Shown here in pieces: positions 17,141 through 25,985 of a stretch of DNA of 44,666 nucleotides. Within the stretch, counting starts at the first letter, position 1; the number at the start of each line of letters is the position of its first letter. The position numbers were made by a program, and so were the translations under genes. The DNA is from an uncultured Lachnospiraceae bacterium (lineage in GTDB: Bacteria > Bacillota > Clostridia > Lachnospirales > Lachnospiraceae), in assembly GCA_934394615.1 (NCBI GenBank), contig CAKRRJ010000009.1:1-44666 (forward strand). The letters run 5' to 3'. The notes beneath the pieces were generated by a model that searched no databases, was not told the DNA's origin, and worked only from the letters and a program-made list of their open reading frames with translations.

Positions 17141-18646
17141 TCATTCCGAAAGCAATTTCTCTTTCCGCTCAATCATTTCCTCTACACGGCTGATGTACTG
17201 CTCCACATCCTTCACGTTCTCACAGCGCTCAATGCGGTTCTCCTCCGCGAACAGGCGCTTGGTAGTGGTTCCCGCGCCGCAGCCAATGATGGTCTGCTGC
17301 TCTTCCATGATGAGCACGTTGTAGATGCAGGCCTTGCCCGGTGCCGCGTAGCCCACGTTCTCGAAGTTGCCTGCCATATTCTTCTGGCGGTACAGGTAGT
17401 ACGGCTCCAGTCCCATCTCTCTTGCGTAGCGGGCCGTTAAGTCGATCATCTCCTGCGTGTTCTCAATCTTTAAGTCCTTGTAGACTTCTTTCATGGTGTT
17501 TAACCGGGCCGCACGCTTAATGGCCAGGGAATGCACGGTAACGCTGTCCGGTGCCAGGGCTTTCACGGCTTCCATGGTGGCCTGCACATCCTCCAGAGTC
17601 TCCTCCGGCAGTCCGATGATCAGGTCCATGTTGATGTTGTCAAAGCCAACTTCCCGGGCGAGTTTGAAACGGTCCACCACATCCTCCACGGTGTGGCGGC
17701 GTCCGATGAGACGCAGGGTGTCCTGCTTCATCGTCTGCGGGTTGATGGAAATACGGCCCACGCCGTGCTTCTTTAACACTTCCAGCTTCTCCCGGGTGAT
17801 GCTGTCCGGGCGTCCTGCCTCCACGGTAAACTCCTGGACGGTGGAGAAATCGAAGGTCACTTTTAATTTGGTGATCAGCTTGTCCAGATCTTCCGGAGAA
17901 AGGGAGGTTGGGGTACCTCCGCCAAAATACACGGTATCCAGGGTGCATCCCTTTTTCTTCTCTGCCACATAATCCAGCTCTTTGAACAATGCGTCCAGAT
18001 ACTCGTGGGTGCGGTCTTTCCACTTGCCGATCGGATAAGAGGTGAAGGAGCAGTACAGGCAGGTGGTCGGACAGAACGGAATGCCCACATACAGGCTGTA
18101 GCCATGCTGATAATCAATGGTGGAGAGAAGCTGGCGCTCCTTCTTCGCGATCTCAATGCTTAAGTTGATCTTCTCGTTGCTGGTGAAGTAAGTATCCTTC
18201 ATATGGCGGAAGATCTGCTCTCCGGTCTCACCCTCCGCAAACTTTGTCATGGCAATCTTGGTCGGACGGATGCCGGTTAAAGTGCCCCATGGAAGCAGCT
18301 TTCCGGTCTGCTGCATGAGAAGCACATAGAGTCTGCGCTTGATCTGATTCTTGGTCTCAAAACGGTTCTCGTAATCTACTTTTAAGACACTGCTCTCTGC
18401 TGCCGCCTCAAGCTCTGCCTTAATGCCCGGCTCCAGTTCTTTCAGAGACAGGAGATGGAAAGAAGATTTCCCTGCATGTCCCAGATTCAGGGTAAACTCG
18501 GTATGATCTTCATTTACCGTTCCTTCCACAAAAAAGTCCAGGTCATCCTGCATTTCATGGGAGAAAGTCTGTCCCGGGTAAAATGCCATCAACAGTTCCC
18601 GGATGTCCTGCTCGTAAGCGCTGTCGTTTAACAAAATTCCGATCAT
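17141..18646 (-). CDS. hemZ: Oxygen-independent coproporphyrinogen III dehydrogenase HemZ
   Basis: Radical SAM enzyme of the HemN/HemZ family, proposed to act in anaerobic porphyrin synthesis. The 501 residues have an N-terminal extension (about 1-175) typical of HemZ. The radical SAM cluster motif Cys192-x3-Cys196-x2-Cys199 (FCPTTCLYCSF) follows, with GGGTPTSL and the conserved YYLYRQKNMAGNFENVGYA block near 410-430. Its start overlaps the upstream hydrolase stop as ATGA. HemZ substrate specificity is less certain than HemN; it may be a HemW-like chaperone in some species. Confidence 0.88.
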   Translation of the reverse strand: MIGILLNDSAYEQDIRELLMAFYPGQTFSHEMQDDLDFFVEGTVNEDHTEFTLNLGHAGKSSFHLLSLKELEPGIKAELEAAAESSVLKVDYENRFETKNQIKRRLYVLLMQQTGKLLPWGTLTGIRPTKIAMTKFAEGETGEQIFRHMKDTYFTSNEKINLSIEIAKKERQLLSTIDYQHGYSLYVGIPFCPTTCLYCSFTSYPIGKWKDRTHEYLDALFKELDYVAEKKKGCTLDTVYFGGGTPTSLSPEDLDKLITKLKVTFDFSTVQEFTVEAGRPDSITREKLEVLKKHGVGRISINPQTMKQDTLRLIGRRHTVEDVVDRFKLAREVGFDNINMDLIIGLPEETLEDVQATMEAVKALAPDSVTVHSLAIKRAARLNTMKEVYKDLKIENTQEMIDLTARYAREMGLEPYYLYRQKNMAGNFENVGYAAPGKACIYNVLIMEEQQTIIGCGAGTTTKRLFAEENRIERCENVKDVEQYISRVEEMIERKEKLLSE

Positions 18647-19305
18647 GCCTGTACGCCTCTCTTTCTCACATAAGCTGCCACCGGATTGTACTGCTTCTCA
18701 TGTGCAATGGTCGTGGCATCGCCGTGGCCCGGATAAACCATGGTATCCTCCGGCAGCACCAGAAGTTTTTCGGAAATGGAGCGCACAATGGCGGACATGC
18801 TTCCGGTCGGAAGATCGGTCCGGCCCAGAGACTCCGCAAACAGAGTATCCCCGCTGAACAGCACCTCTTCCTCCGGCAGGTAATAGCAGATAGAACCTGC
18901 GGTGTGCCCCGGTGTCGCCATGACCTTCCAATCCAGATTTAAGAAATGCAGCACATCGCCGTCCCGCAGCAGATGGTCCGCGCTGATGCTGACCTGCTCG
19001 GTTCCGATGGTTCCGGAAAGATTTAAGGACGGATCGTTTAACATCCGCTCATCGTCCATGTGAACGTAAAGCTTGCAGCCGTACGCTTTGCGGATATCAT
19101 CCGCCGCCATCATATGGTCAAAATGCGCATGGGTTAACAGCACCGCCTCCGGCTCCACGCCGAACTCCCGGCATTTGCTCTCTAAGTAATCGGCATTGTC
19201 CGCCGGGTCAATGACCACAGCTGCTTTTTCTCCCTCGCGGAATACGAGATAACAGTTGGTGCTGATGCCGCCCAGCACATAGGTTTTGATTCGAAAATTA
19301 CTCAT
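18643..19305 (-). CDS. Metallo-beta-lactamase-fold hydrolase (glyoxalase II-like)
   Basis: A 220-residue zinc hydrolase. The dinuclear metal motif is His59-x-His61-x-Asp63-His64 (THAHFDHM). Further metal ligands are in the TPGHTAGS and SGDTLF blocks and the terminal PGHGDATT. Small proteins of this type are often called hydroxyacylglutathione hydrolase-like, but glutathione is rare in Clostridia, so the true thioester substrate is unknown. AAGGAGC precedes the ATG. It lies between relA and hemZ in one direction, behind a stem-loop that overlaps the relA stop. Confidence 0.88.
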   Translation of the reverse strand: MSNFRIKTYVLGGISTNCYLVFREGEKAAVVIDPADNADYLESKCREFGVEPEAVLLTHAHFDHMMAADDIRKAYGCKLYVHMDDERMLNDPSLNLSGTIGTEQVSISADHLLRDGDVLHFLNLDWKVMATPGHTAGSICYYLPEEEVLFSGDTLFAESLGRTDLPTGSMSAIVRSISEKLLVLPEDTMVYPGHGDATTIAHEKQYNPVAAYVRKRGVQA

Positions 19306-19330
19306 GTTCTGCTCCTTTTTATAAACACAG

Positions 19331-19358
19331 AAAAACTGCGGAACAACTATCCCGCAGT
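19331..19358 (-). terminator. Intrinsic terminator overlapping the relA stop codon
   Basis: ACTGCGG (19352-19358 read on minus) pairs with CCGCAGT (19335-19341), followed by TTTTT. The 5' arm encodes the last residues of Rel and the stop lies within the loop, so translating ribosomes could hinder folding. Confidence 0.7.
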
Positions 19359-21632
19359 CCTCTCTATATCGATCACGCCATCGATCTGTCTTAACTTATC
19401 AGTCAGGCGGTTCAGTTCTTCAATTCCGTGAATGTCGAAGGTCATGATGATGGTGGCCTTGCCCTGCTTGCTGGTGCGTACATTCATGGAGGTGATGTCG
19501 ATCTGGCGCTCGGTAAATACCTTGGAGATATCGACAAACATGCCAATCCGGTTGTTTGCGTAAATCTGGATCTCCGTAGTGTAGCGCTCTTTGGTATTGC
19601 TGTCGTCTTCCGGCTGCTGCCACTCTGCCTCGATGAGGCGGGTGCGCTCCTCAGACGGAAGGTTGATGATATTCACACAGTCGGTCCGGTGAATGGATAC
19701 GCCGCGGCCGCGGGTCACATAGCCCACGATCTCGTCGCCCGGCACCGGGCTGCAGCAGCGTGAGAAGCGGACTGCCACATCATGGATGCCCTTGACCATA
19801 ATGCCGCCCTTGGACTTCTTGCTGACCTCCGCCTTGTTTCCGGACATCTCGCTGAGACCGTCCAGAATGTTGGTATCGGTAACCTCTTTGCGAGTCTTCT
19901 TGGCACGTTCCTCGATCATCTTGTTGATGACCTGGCCCTCTTTTAAGCCGCCGTGGCCGATGGAAGCCAGAACGGAATCCCAGTCGCGGAACGCGTATCG
20001 CTGCATCACTTTTTCCTGGAACTCCGGCTTGTTCAGATCACCGAAATTGATGCCCTTGGTCTTGCAGTAACGGTCAATGAGATCTTTTCCTCGAACGATA
20101 TTGTCTTCTTTTAATTCACTCTTGAACCACTGATTGATCTTGTTCTTGGCCTGGGTACTCTTGACCACAGACAGCCAGTCGCGGCTCGGTCCCTTGGAGT
20201 TCTGGGAAGTGATGACCTCAATGCGGTCGCCATTCTGCACTACATATTCAATCGGTACCAGCTTGCCGTTGACTCTGGCGCCGACCATCTTGTTGCCGAC
20301 CGCACTGTGGATGGAGTACGCAAAGTCGATGGTAGTAGAACCGCTCGGCAGCGTCTTGACATCACCCGACGGGGTGAAGCAGTACACATTCTCGGAGAAT
20401 AAATCCAGGTCTCCTTTTACCATGCTTAAGAACTCTTTGGAGTCGCTGGTATCTTTCTGCCACTCCAGAATCTGGCGCAGCCAGGACAGCTTCGCTGCCT
20501 CATCGCCTGCCGCGATCTTGCCACTTCCGCTCTCTTTGTATTTCCAGTGTGCCGCAATACCGTATTCTGCGGTGCGGTGCATCTCGAAGGTACGGATCTG
20601 AATCTCAAACGGCTGGCCGTTGCTTCCGATCAGCGTGGTATGCAGGGACTGGTACATGTTCGGCTTCGGCATGGCAATATAATCCTTGAAGCGGCCCGGG
20701 ATCGGCTTGTACAGCTCATGGATGACACCCAGGGCTGCATAACAGTCTTTTACCGTGTCCACGATAATGCGGACCGCAAACAGATCGTAGATCTGATCCA
20801 GCGTTTTATGCTGGTTGACCATCTTGCGGTAGATGCTGAAGAAATGCTTCACACGGCCGTCTACCTTCGCCTCAATGCCCGCGTCCTTCATGTGGGCGGA
20901 AACTTCATCTACAATACTCTTAACAAATTCCTCACGCGCATCCTTGCCAAGGGAAATCTTCTCTGCCAGATCGTAATAGACATCCGGCTCCAGATACTTT
21001 AAGGAAAGATCGTCCAGTTCTACCTTAATCTTGGAAATACCAAGACGGTGGGCGATGGGCGCGTAAATCTCCATAGTCTCACGGGCTTTTTCTTTCTGTT
21101 TTTCCGGCTTCATGTACTGCAGGGTACGCATGTTATGCAGACGGTCTGCCAGCTTGATGAGGATGACGCGGATATCTTTCGCCATGGCAAGGAACATCTT
21201 GCGCAGGTTCTCCGCCTGCATCTCGACCTTGTCTTTCGACCAGGAGAGCTGGGTCAGCTTGGTAACGCCATCTACTAAAAGCGCTACCTCCGGGCCAAAC
21301 TCCTTTGAGAGTTCTTCCAGGGTCATGACGGTATCTTCTACCACATCATGAAGAATGCCTGCCGCAATCGTCTCCTTGTCCAGTTCCAGGTCTGCCAGGA
21401 TGATGGCAACGCAAAGAGGGTGAATGATATACGGTTCACCCGATTTTCGTTTCTGATCCTTGTGGGCCTCATGGGCTACCTTGTACGCTTTCTCGATCAG
21501 GGAGATATCATCTGAAGGATGATACTTCCGGATGCTGCGGATCAGGTCCTTATATAATTCTTCCGGGCTGGTAAAATCCGCAGGATTCTCCAGCTCAATG
21601 TCCATTTTCTTCTCCGTCTGTTCATTCGCCAT
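19347..21632 (-). CDS. relA: Bifunctional (p)ppGpp synthetase/hydrolase
   Basis: Makes and degrades the alarmone (p)ppGpp in the stringent response. The 761 residues contain an HD hydrolase domain (His54, YIIHP around 68-72, and His95-Asp96 in ILHDVVEDT). Next comes the synthetase domain, with RIIVDTVKDCYAALG and the GRFKDYIAMPKPN loop. A TGS domain (VYCFTPSGDVKTLPSG), the zinc-finger-like region (RCCSPVPGDEIVGYVTRGRG) and a C-terminal ACT domain follow. All hydrolase motifs are intact, so it is bifunctional. The start at 21632 has AAAGGTGG upstream. It has its own promoter and may be read through into the hydrolase and hemZ. Confidence 0.96.
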   Translation of the reverse strand: MANEQTEKKMDIELENPADFTSPEELYKDLIRSIRKYHPSDDISLIEKAYKVAHEAHKDQKRKSGEPYIIHPLCVAIILADLELDKETIAAGILHDVVEDTVMTLEELSKEFGPEVALLVDGVTKLTQLSWSKDKVEMQAENLRKMFLAMAKDIRVILIKLADRLHNMRTLQYMKPEKQKEKARETMEIYAPIAHRLGISKIKVELDDLSLKYLEPDVYYDLAEKISLGKDAREEFVKSIVDEVSAHMKDAGIEAKVDGRVKHFFSIYRKMVNQHKTLDQIYDLFAVRIIVDTVKDCYAALGVIHELYKPIPGRFKDYIAMPKPNMYQSLHTTLIGSNGQPFEIQIRTFEMHRTAEYGIAAHWKYKESGSGKIAAGDEAAKLSWLRQILEWQKDTSDSKEFLSMVKGDLDLFSENVYCFTPSGDVKTLPSGSTTIDFAYSIHSAVGNKMVGARVNGKLVPIEYVVQNGDRIEVITSQNSKGPSRDWLSVVKSTQAKNKINQWFKSELKEDNIVRGKDLIDRYCKTKGINFGDLNKPEFQEKVMQRYAFRDWDSVLASIGHGGLKEGQVINKMIEERAKKTRKEVTDTNILDGLSEMSGNKAEVSKKSKGGIMVKGIHDVAVRFSRCCSPVPGDEIVGYVTRGRGVSIHRTDCVNIINLPSEERTRLIEAEWQQPEDDSNTKERYTTEIQIYANNRIGMFVDISKVFTERQIDITSMNVRTSKQGKATIIMTFDIHGIEELNRLTDKLRQIDGVIDIERTAG

Positions 21633-21670
21633 AGAAAAAGCCACCTTTTATGAGGATAATATATTAACCC

Positions 21671-21699
21671 ATTATAAAATTTTTTGTCGAAAAATGCAA
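21671..21699 (-). promoter_or_regulatory. relA promoter
   Basis: TTGCAT (21694-21699), 17-base spacer, TATAAT (21671-21676), giving a leader of about 30 nt. Confidence 0.75.
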
Positions 21700-21743
21700 G
21701 CCTTACGTCCCAGCAGCTGCTTTTTAAGCCATTTGACCGATTT

Positions 21744-22385
21744 CTAAGCCCTGGTGACCTGATACATCAGCGCATTGCACACAGCCGCCGCGATGTTGCT
21801 TCCGCCTTTTCTTCCCCGTGCCACAATACAGGGGACATCCGACTGGCAGATGAGTTCCTTGGACTCCACCACATTCACAAACCCCACCGGAGTTCCAATG
21901 ATGAAATCCGGATGGATCTCGTCTTTCTGCATCATCTCATACAGGCGGATGAGGGCAGTCGGCGCGTTTCCGATGGCAAAGATGACAGGACCGGTAAGCT
22001 TCGCTGCCCGCTCCATGCTGACGATGGCGCGGGTCACGCCCCGCTCTTTCGCCTCTGCTGCCACATCCGGGTCCGCCATGAAACAACGGACCGTTCCATT
22101 TAATTGTTTGAGCGCTGCCTTATTCACACCGGCCAGTGCCATGTTGGTATCCGTCACGATGGTGAAACCCTGGCCGCTCTTCATCAGGTTCACAGCCAGT
22201 TCCACCGCGCCATCGGAGAAATAAAGATTTTTGGCATAGTCAAAATCCGCCGCCGTGTGAATACAGCGCTTGACCACAGCCAGTTCGCCCGGCGTCCAGT
22301 CGCCTTCTGGCATCTCCGACTCAATGATCGCCATACTGCGGGCCTCGATCTCCTCCGGTCGGACCCACTGCATTTCTTCTATCAT
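21744..22385 (-). CDS. cbiC: Cobalt-precorrin-8 methylmutase
   Basis: Moves the C11 methyl to C12 of cobalt-precorrin-8 to give cobyrinate. The 213 residues carry the proposed catalytic His43 (RCIHTAADFDY), at the same position as in the characterised CobH. The GTPVGFVNVVESKE and CIVARGRKGGSNIAAA blocks are typical. The start at 22385 has AAAGGA upstream; the longer in-frame reading to 22502 runs through an intercistronic stem-loop and is rejected. It is the last gene of the corrin cluster. Confidence 0.95.
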   Translation of the reverse strand: MIEEMQWVRPEEIEARSMAIIESEMPEGDWTPGELAVVKRCIHTAADFDYAKNLYFSDGAVELAVNLMKSGQGFTIVTDTNMALAGVNKAALKQLNGTVRCFMADPDVAAEAKERGVTRAIVSMERAAKLTGPVIFAIGNAPTALIRLYEMMQKDEIHPDFIIGTPVGFVNVVESKELICQSDVPCIVARGRKGGSNIAAAVCNALMYQVTRA

Positions 22386-22419
22386 AATGTTATCCTTTCC
22401 AGTTTTTTCCTGGTCAGAC

Positions 22420-22466
22420 AAGTTTGAATGGTCTTTCCAATGCAGATTCTCTGCATGTTCAAACTT
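22420..22466 (-). other. Intercistronic stem-loop between cbiP and cbiC
   Basis: Outer stem AAGTTTGAA / TTCAAACTT (22420-22428 and 22458-22466) encloses an inner stem ATGCAGA-GAA-TCTGCAT (22440-22456). There is no T run, so it is not a terminator. A role in mRNA processing or stability is possible but unproven. Confidence 0.6.
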
Positions 22467-22491
22467 CTGCCCGTACATCCTCTGTCTGCGC

Positions 22492-24075
22492 TCAGGACTC
22501 ATATTCCTTCATAATTTTGTACACCGCTTCCATATCCAGGGACCGGCGCACCAGGTCTGCCAGCTTATCATACTGGCTTTCTTTATACTCTTCCATACTT
22601 TTCGCCGTTGCAGTCAGGCTGATGCCTTTCTTCTCTGCAAGCTGGGTCAGAATGGTGCCGGTAAAGTCCAGATTGTCAAAGAGACCGTGGAGATAGCTTC
22701 CAAATACCAGACCGTCCGCACGCACGAAACCATCCATGCGGCCATCGGCAAGGCAGATGGCCGGAGTGATGCTGTGATCTGTCTGTGCGATTTTTCCGGA
22801 TGGCTGTCCGCTGCCTGCCTGCTGCATTCCGTTCATGCACAGTCCTTCCCCAACGGGAAACGTCTCTCCCATATGGATTTCATACCCCTTCACGCTCTGC
22901 CCGGTCACCTGACCGTAACCTCCGACTGCTGCCATCACCATTCCTTCGGTCTGGGTTCTGGTCTTCTCTGCCGCAAAGATGGTTTCCGCTGCCAGAAGTC
23001 CCATGCCCCGCATGGTGCTTCCCGGCTCGCCTTCCACGCCCTCCGGGTCGGAAAGGCGTTCGCCCAGCATCTGGTAGCCGCCGCAGATTCCGATCACCGG
23101 AATCTTCTGCTCGTCCACCAGGCGCTGGATCATAGCTTCCAGGCCGCTCTCCCGCAGCCATTTCAGATCTGCCATAGTATTTTTTGTTCCAGGAAGAAGG
23201 ATCAGGTCCGGCCGTCCCAGATGCGCTGCCCGGTCCACATAGCGCAGGGAAACTCCTTCATAATGTTCCAGCGCGTTAAAATCGGTAAAGTTTGAAATGT
23301 GAGGCAGATGGATCACCGCCACATCCAGTCCATCCTGCACTTCGGTCCGCACCAGGCGGTCGGATAAGCTGTCCTCATCGTCCAGGTCGATCTGTTCCAT
23401 GGGAATCACACCCACCACGGGAATATGCAGCCGCTCCTCGATCATGCGAAGGCCCGGCTCCAGAATCTTCACATCGCCCCGGAACTTGTTGATCACAAGG
23501 CCCTTGATGCGGGCCCGCTCCTCCGCTTCCAGCAGGCTGACGGTTCCATATAATGAAGCGAACACACCGCCCCGGTCAATGTCTCCCACCAGAAGCACCG
23601 GCGCGTCGGCAATCTTTGCCATGCCCATATTCACGATATCGTTGTCGCGCAGGTTAATCTCTGCCGGACTTCCGGCACCCTCCAGGACAATGGCATCGAA
23701 CTGGCTTTCCAGCCGCTCAAATGCTTCCCGGACTGCCGGAATAAATTCTGTTTTTCTCCGGTAATAGTCCATGGCTCTTAAGTTTCCAAAGACCTCACCG
23801 TTTACAATGACCTGGCTTCCCATCTGGCTGGTTGGCTTTAACAGGATCGGGTTCATGTCCACGGTCGGAGCAATGCCTGCTGCTTCCGCCTGCATGGCCT
23901 GCGCCCGCCCAATCTCCAGCCCGTCTTTGGTAATGTAGGAATTGAGGGCCATGTTCTGGGATTTAAACGGTGCTACGGAATAACCATCCTGCTTTAAAAT
24001 CCGGCACAGGGCTGCAGCCAGGAAACTCTTGCCCGAGTTGGACATGGTTCCCTGGATCATAATTTTCTTTGCCAT
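22492..24075 (-). CDS. cbiP: Cobyric acid synthase
   Basis: Glutamine-dependent amidase that adds four amides to adenosyl-cobyrinate a,c-diamide. The 527 residues comprise an N-terminal dethiobiotin-synthetase-like ATPase domain (GTMSNSGKSFLAAALCR at about 9-25, ILLKPTSQMGSQ) and a C-terminal triad-type amidotransferase domain with Cys331 (GICGGYQML) and a late YLHGLFDN block. It lies two bases downstream of cbiF and acts after the ring-contraction steps encoded by its neighbours. Confidence 0.96.
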   Translation of the reverse strand: MAKKIMIQGTMSNSGKSFLAAALCRILKQDGYSVAPFKSQNMALNSYITKDGLEIGRAQAMQAEAAGIAPTVDMNPILLKPTSQMGSQVIVNGEVFGNLRAMDYYRRKTEFIPAVREAFERLESQFDAIVLEGAGSPAEINLRDNDIVNMGMAKIADAPVLLVGDIDRGGVFASLYGTVSLLEAEERARIKGLVINKFRGDVKILEPGLRMIEERLHIPVVGVIPMEQIDLDDEDSLSDRLVRTEVQDGLDVAVIHLPHISNFTDFNALEHYEGVSLRYVDRAAHLGRPDLILLPGTKNTMADLKWLRESGLEAMIQRLVDEQKIPVIGICGGYQMLGERLSDPEGVEGEPGSTMRGMGLLAAETIFAAEKTRTQTEGMVMAAVGGYGQVTGQSVKGYEIHMGETFPVGEGLCMNGMQQAGSGQPSGKIAQTDHSITPAICLADGRMDGFVRADGLVFGSYLHGLFDNLDFTGTILTQLAEKKGISLTATAKSMEEYKESQYDKLADLVRRSLDMEAVYKIMKEYES

Positions 24076-24077
24076 CT

Positions 24078-24830
24078 CTAAACCCCCTTGCGGAATTCCG
24101 TTGTAAAATGCGCGTCATACAGTTTGGAAAGTTCAAACGTATCTCCCAGGAACCGGCCCACCGTCACCAGTGCGGTCTTGCGGATGCCTGCTTCTTTTAC
24201 TTTCTGTGCAATATCTGTCAGTGTTCCCCTGACAATCTTCTGGTCTTCCCAGGATGCTTTATAAACCACCGCCGCCGGAGTATCGGCCGGATAGCCGCCT
24301 GCCTGCAGCCGCTTGCTTAATGTCTCAATTTCACCTACACTTAAGAAGATCACCATGGTAGCCTGATGTGCTGCCAGTGCCTCGATCTGCTCCCGCTCCG
24401 GTACGGCGGTCCGCCCCTCCATGCGGGTCAGGATCACAGTCTGGCTGATGCCCGGAAGCGTGTACTCCCGCTTTAAGCTGGCTGCTGCCGCCAGAAACGA
24501 GCTGACTCCCGGCACGATCTCATACGGGATTCCCAGTTTATCCAGTTCCACCATCTGCTCCCGGTGCGCGCCGTAGATGGACGGATCTCCGGTATGTACC
24601 CGGACTACCCGCTTTCCTTCTGCCACGCCACGTTTCATCACATCCAGAACCTCTTCCAGGTTCATGGTGGCGCTGTTATAGATCTCCGCCTCCGGCTTTG
24701 CCCCGGAAAGCACCTGCGGGTTCACCAGGGAACCAGCATAAATGATGATATCCGCCTCATCGATCAGGCGTTTTCCTTTCACGGTAATGAGTTCCGGATC
24801 ACCAGGTCCGGCTCCGATAAAATAAATCAT
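24078..24830 (-). CDS. cbiF: Cobalt-precorrin-4 C11-methyltransferase
   Basis: SAM-dependent methyltransferase of the anaerobic corrin pathway. The 250 residues show the tetrapyrrole methylase signatures GAGPGDPELITVKG (7-20) and VHTGDPSIYGAHREQ, and PGVSSFLAAAASL. It overlaps cobT by four bases. The assignment to C11 methylation follows family resemblance to CbiF/CobM. Confidence 0.94.
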   Translation of the reverse strand: MIYFIGAGPGDPELITVKGKRLIDEADIIIYAGSLVNPQVLSGAKPEAEIYNSATMNLEEVLDVMKRGVAEGKRVVRVHTGDPSIYGAHREQMVELDKLGIPYEIVPGVSSFLAAAASLKREYTLPGISQTVILTRMEGRTAVPEREQIEALAAHQATMVIFLSVGEIETLSKRLQAGGYPADTPAAVVYKASWEDQKIVRGTLTDIAQKVKEAGIRKTALVTVGRFLGDTFELSKLYDAHFTTEFRKGV

Positions 24831-25963
24831 GCCTGTCCCTCCTTCTCAAAACTGTCAAGCTCTGTATGTGGTGTTTTTGCTTCCTCTTCTTCAAAGCTCT
24901 GGTACGCGCCAACATGGATATCCTCAAAGGTGCTGTTCTCCCGGTAGACAGCCTCTGCCATATCAAGCAGTGGGAACAGCATCACCGCTCCGGTTCCCTC
25001 ACCCAGAGCCAGATTTCCGTAAATGCTCGCTTCCAGTCCCAGCTTTTCCATAGCCATGCCGCAGGCCGGTTCCTTTCCCATGTGGGACGGAAGTAAAAAG
25101 TCCGTAACCAGTGGACAGAACTTCTGCGCCAGAAGCGCCGCCATCAGGGAAATGAGGCCATCCAGTACCACCGGGATCCGGTAAATGGCTCCGCCCAGCA
25201 TCAGGCCGCACATGCCTGCAATATCAAAGCCACCCACCGATTCCAGCACCGCCATCGGATCTTCCGGATCGGGATGATGCAGCGCAATTGCTTCTTTGAT
25301 CACTTCAATCTTCTTTTCCAGTCCTGCGTTGGAAAGTCCGGCTCCGCGCCCGGTCACAATCTCCACCGGTGCCTGCAAAAGCACGCTGGCTACCGCGCTG
25401 CTGGTGGTGGTGTTGCCGATTCCCATCTCACCGACTGCCAGAAGGTCATATCCGGTGTCCTTCAGTTCCGACGCAAGGCGGATTCCGGTATGAAGCGCTT
25501 CCAGCGCCTGCTCCCGGCTCATGGCCGGTTCCTTTCGCATATTGTTGGTGCCATTTGCGATGCGGCAGTTGCGGATGCCCGGCTCTTTGATCTCGCCCAT
25601 CACACCAATGTCCACTGGGATTACATCTGCCCCGGCTACCGTCGCCATGCGGTTGACGCTGGCAATGCCCCGGGCAAAATTCTCTGTAACCACCGCGGTC
25701 ACGCTGCTGTCCGTCTGGGTCACGCCCTCGGCCACTACGCCGTTGTCCGCGCAGAATACCACAACCGCTTTCCGGTCCATCTTTATATCTTCTGTATTCT
25801 GAATCCCTGCCACTTTGGTCAGAAGATCCTCAAACCGTCCAAGTCCGTGCAGCGGTTTGGCGATTCCATCCCAGTGGTGTTTTGCCGCTTCCACCGCCCG
25901 GTCATCTGCCGCGCGCACGCTGCGGCAGAGACAGTGAAGCTGTTCCTCCAGATATTGTTCCAT
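24827..25963 (-). CDS. cobT: Nicotinate-nucleotide--dimethylbenzimidazole phosphoribosyltransferase
   Basis: Activates the lower ligand base as alpha-ribazole phosphate for cobamide assembly. The 378 residues include the base- and phosphate-binding loops (ADNGVVAEGVTQ, GEMGIGNTTTSSA, GRGAGL) and the catalytic Glu322 (LGEGTGAV). An extra acidic tail of about 25 residues follows the usual end of the family. Position between two ring methyltransferases links upper-ring and lower-ligand synthesis. The base used in this species cannot be told from sequence. Confidence 0.95.
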   Translation of the reverse strand: MEQYLEEQLHCLCRSVRAADDRAVEAAKHHWDGIAKPLHGLGRFEDLLTKVAGIQNTEDIKMDRKAVVVFCADNGVVAEGVTQTDSSVTAVVTENFARGIASVNRMATVAGADVIPVDIGVMGEIKEPGIRNCRIANGTNNMRKEPAMSREQALEALHTGIRLASELKDTGYDLLAVGEMGIGNTTTSSAVASVLLQAPVEIVTGRGAGLSNAGLEKKIEVIKEAIALHHPDPEDPMAVLESVGGFDIAGMCGLMLGGAIYRIPVVLDGLISLMAALLAQKFCPLVTDFLLPSHMGKEPACGMAMEKLGLEASIYGNLALGEGTGAVMLFPLLDMAEAVYRENSTFEDIHVGAYQSFEEEEAKTPHTELDSFEKEGQA

Positions 25964-25985
25964 GATGTATCTCTCTTTCTGTATC

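Noticed and set aside
22270..23295. 341-residue open frame on the plus strand
   Set aside because: It lies antisense to cbiC/cbiP, has no ribosome binding site and no recognisable domain; cbiP opposite is clearly real.
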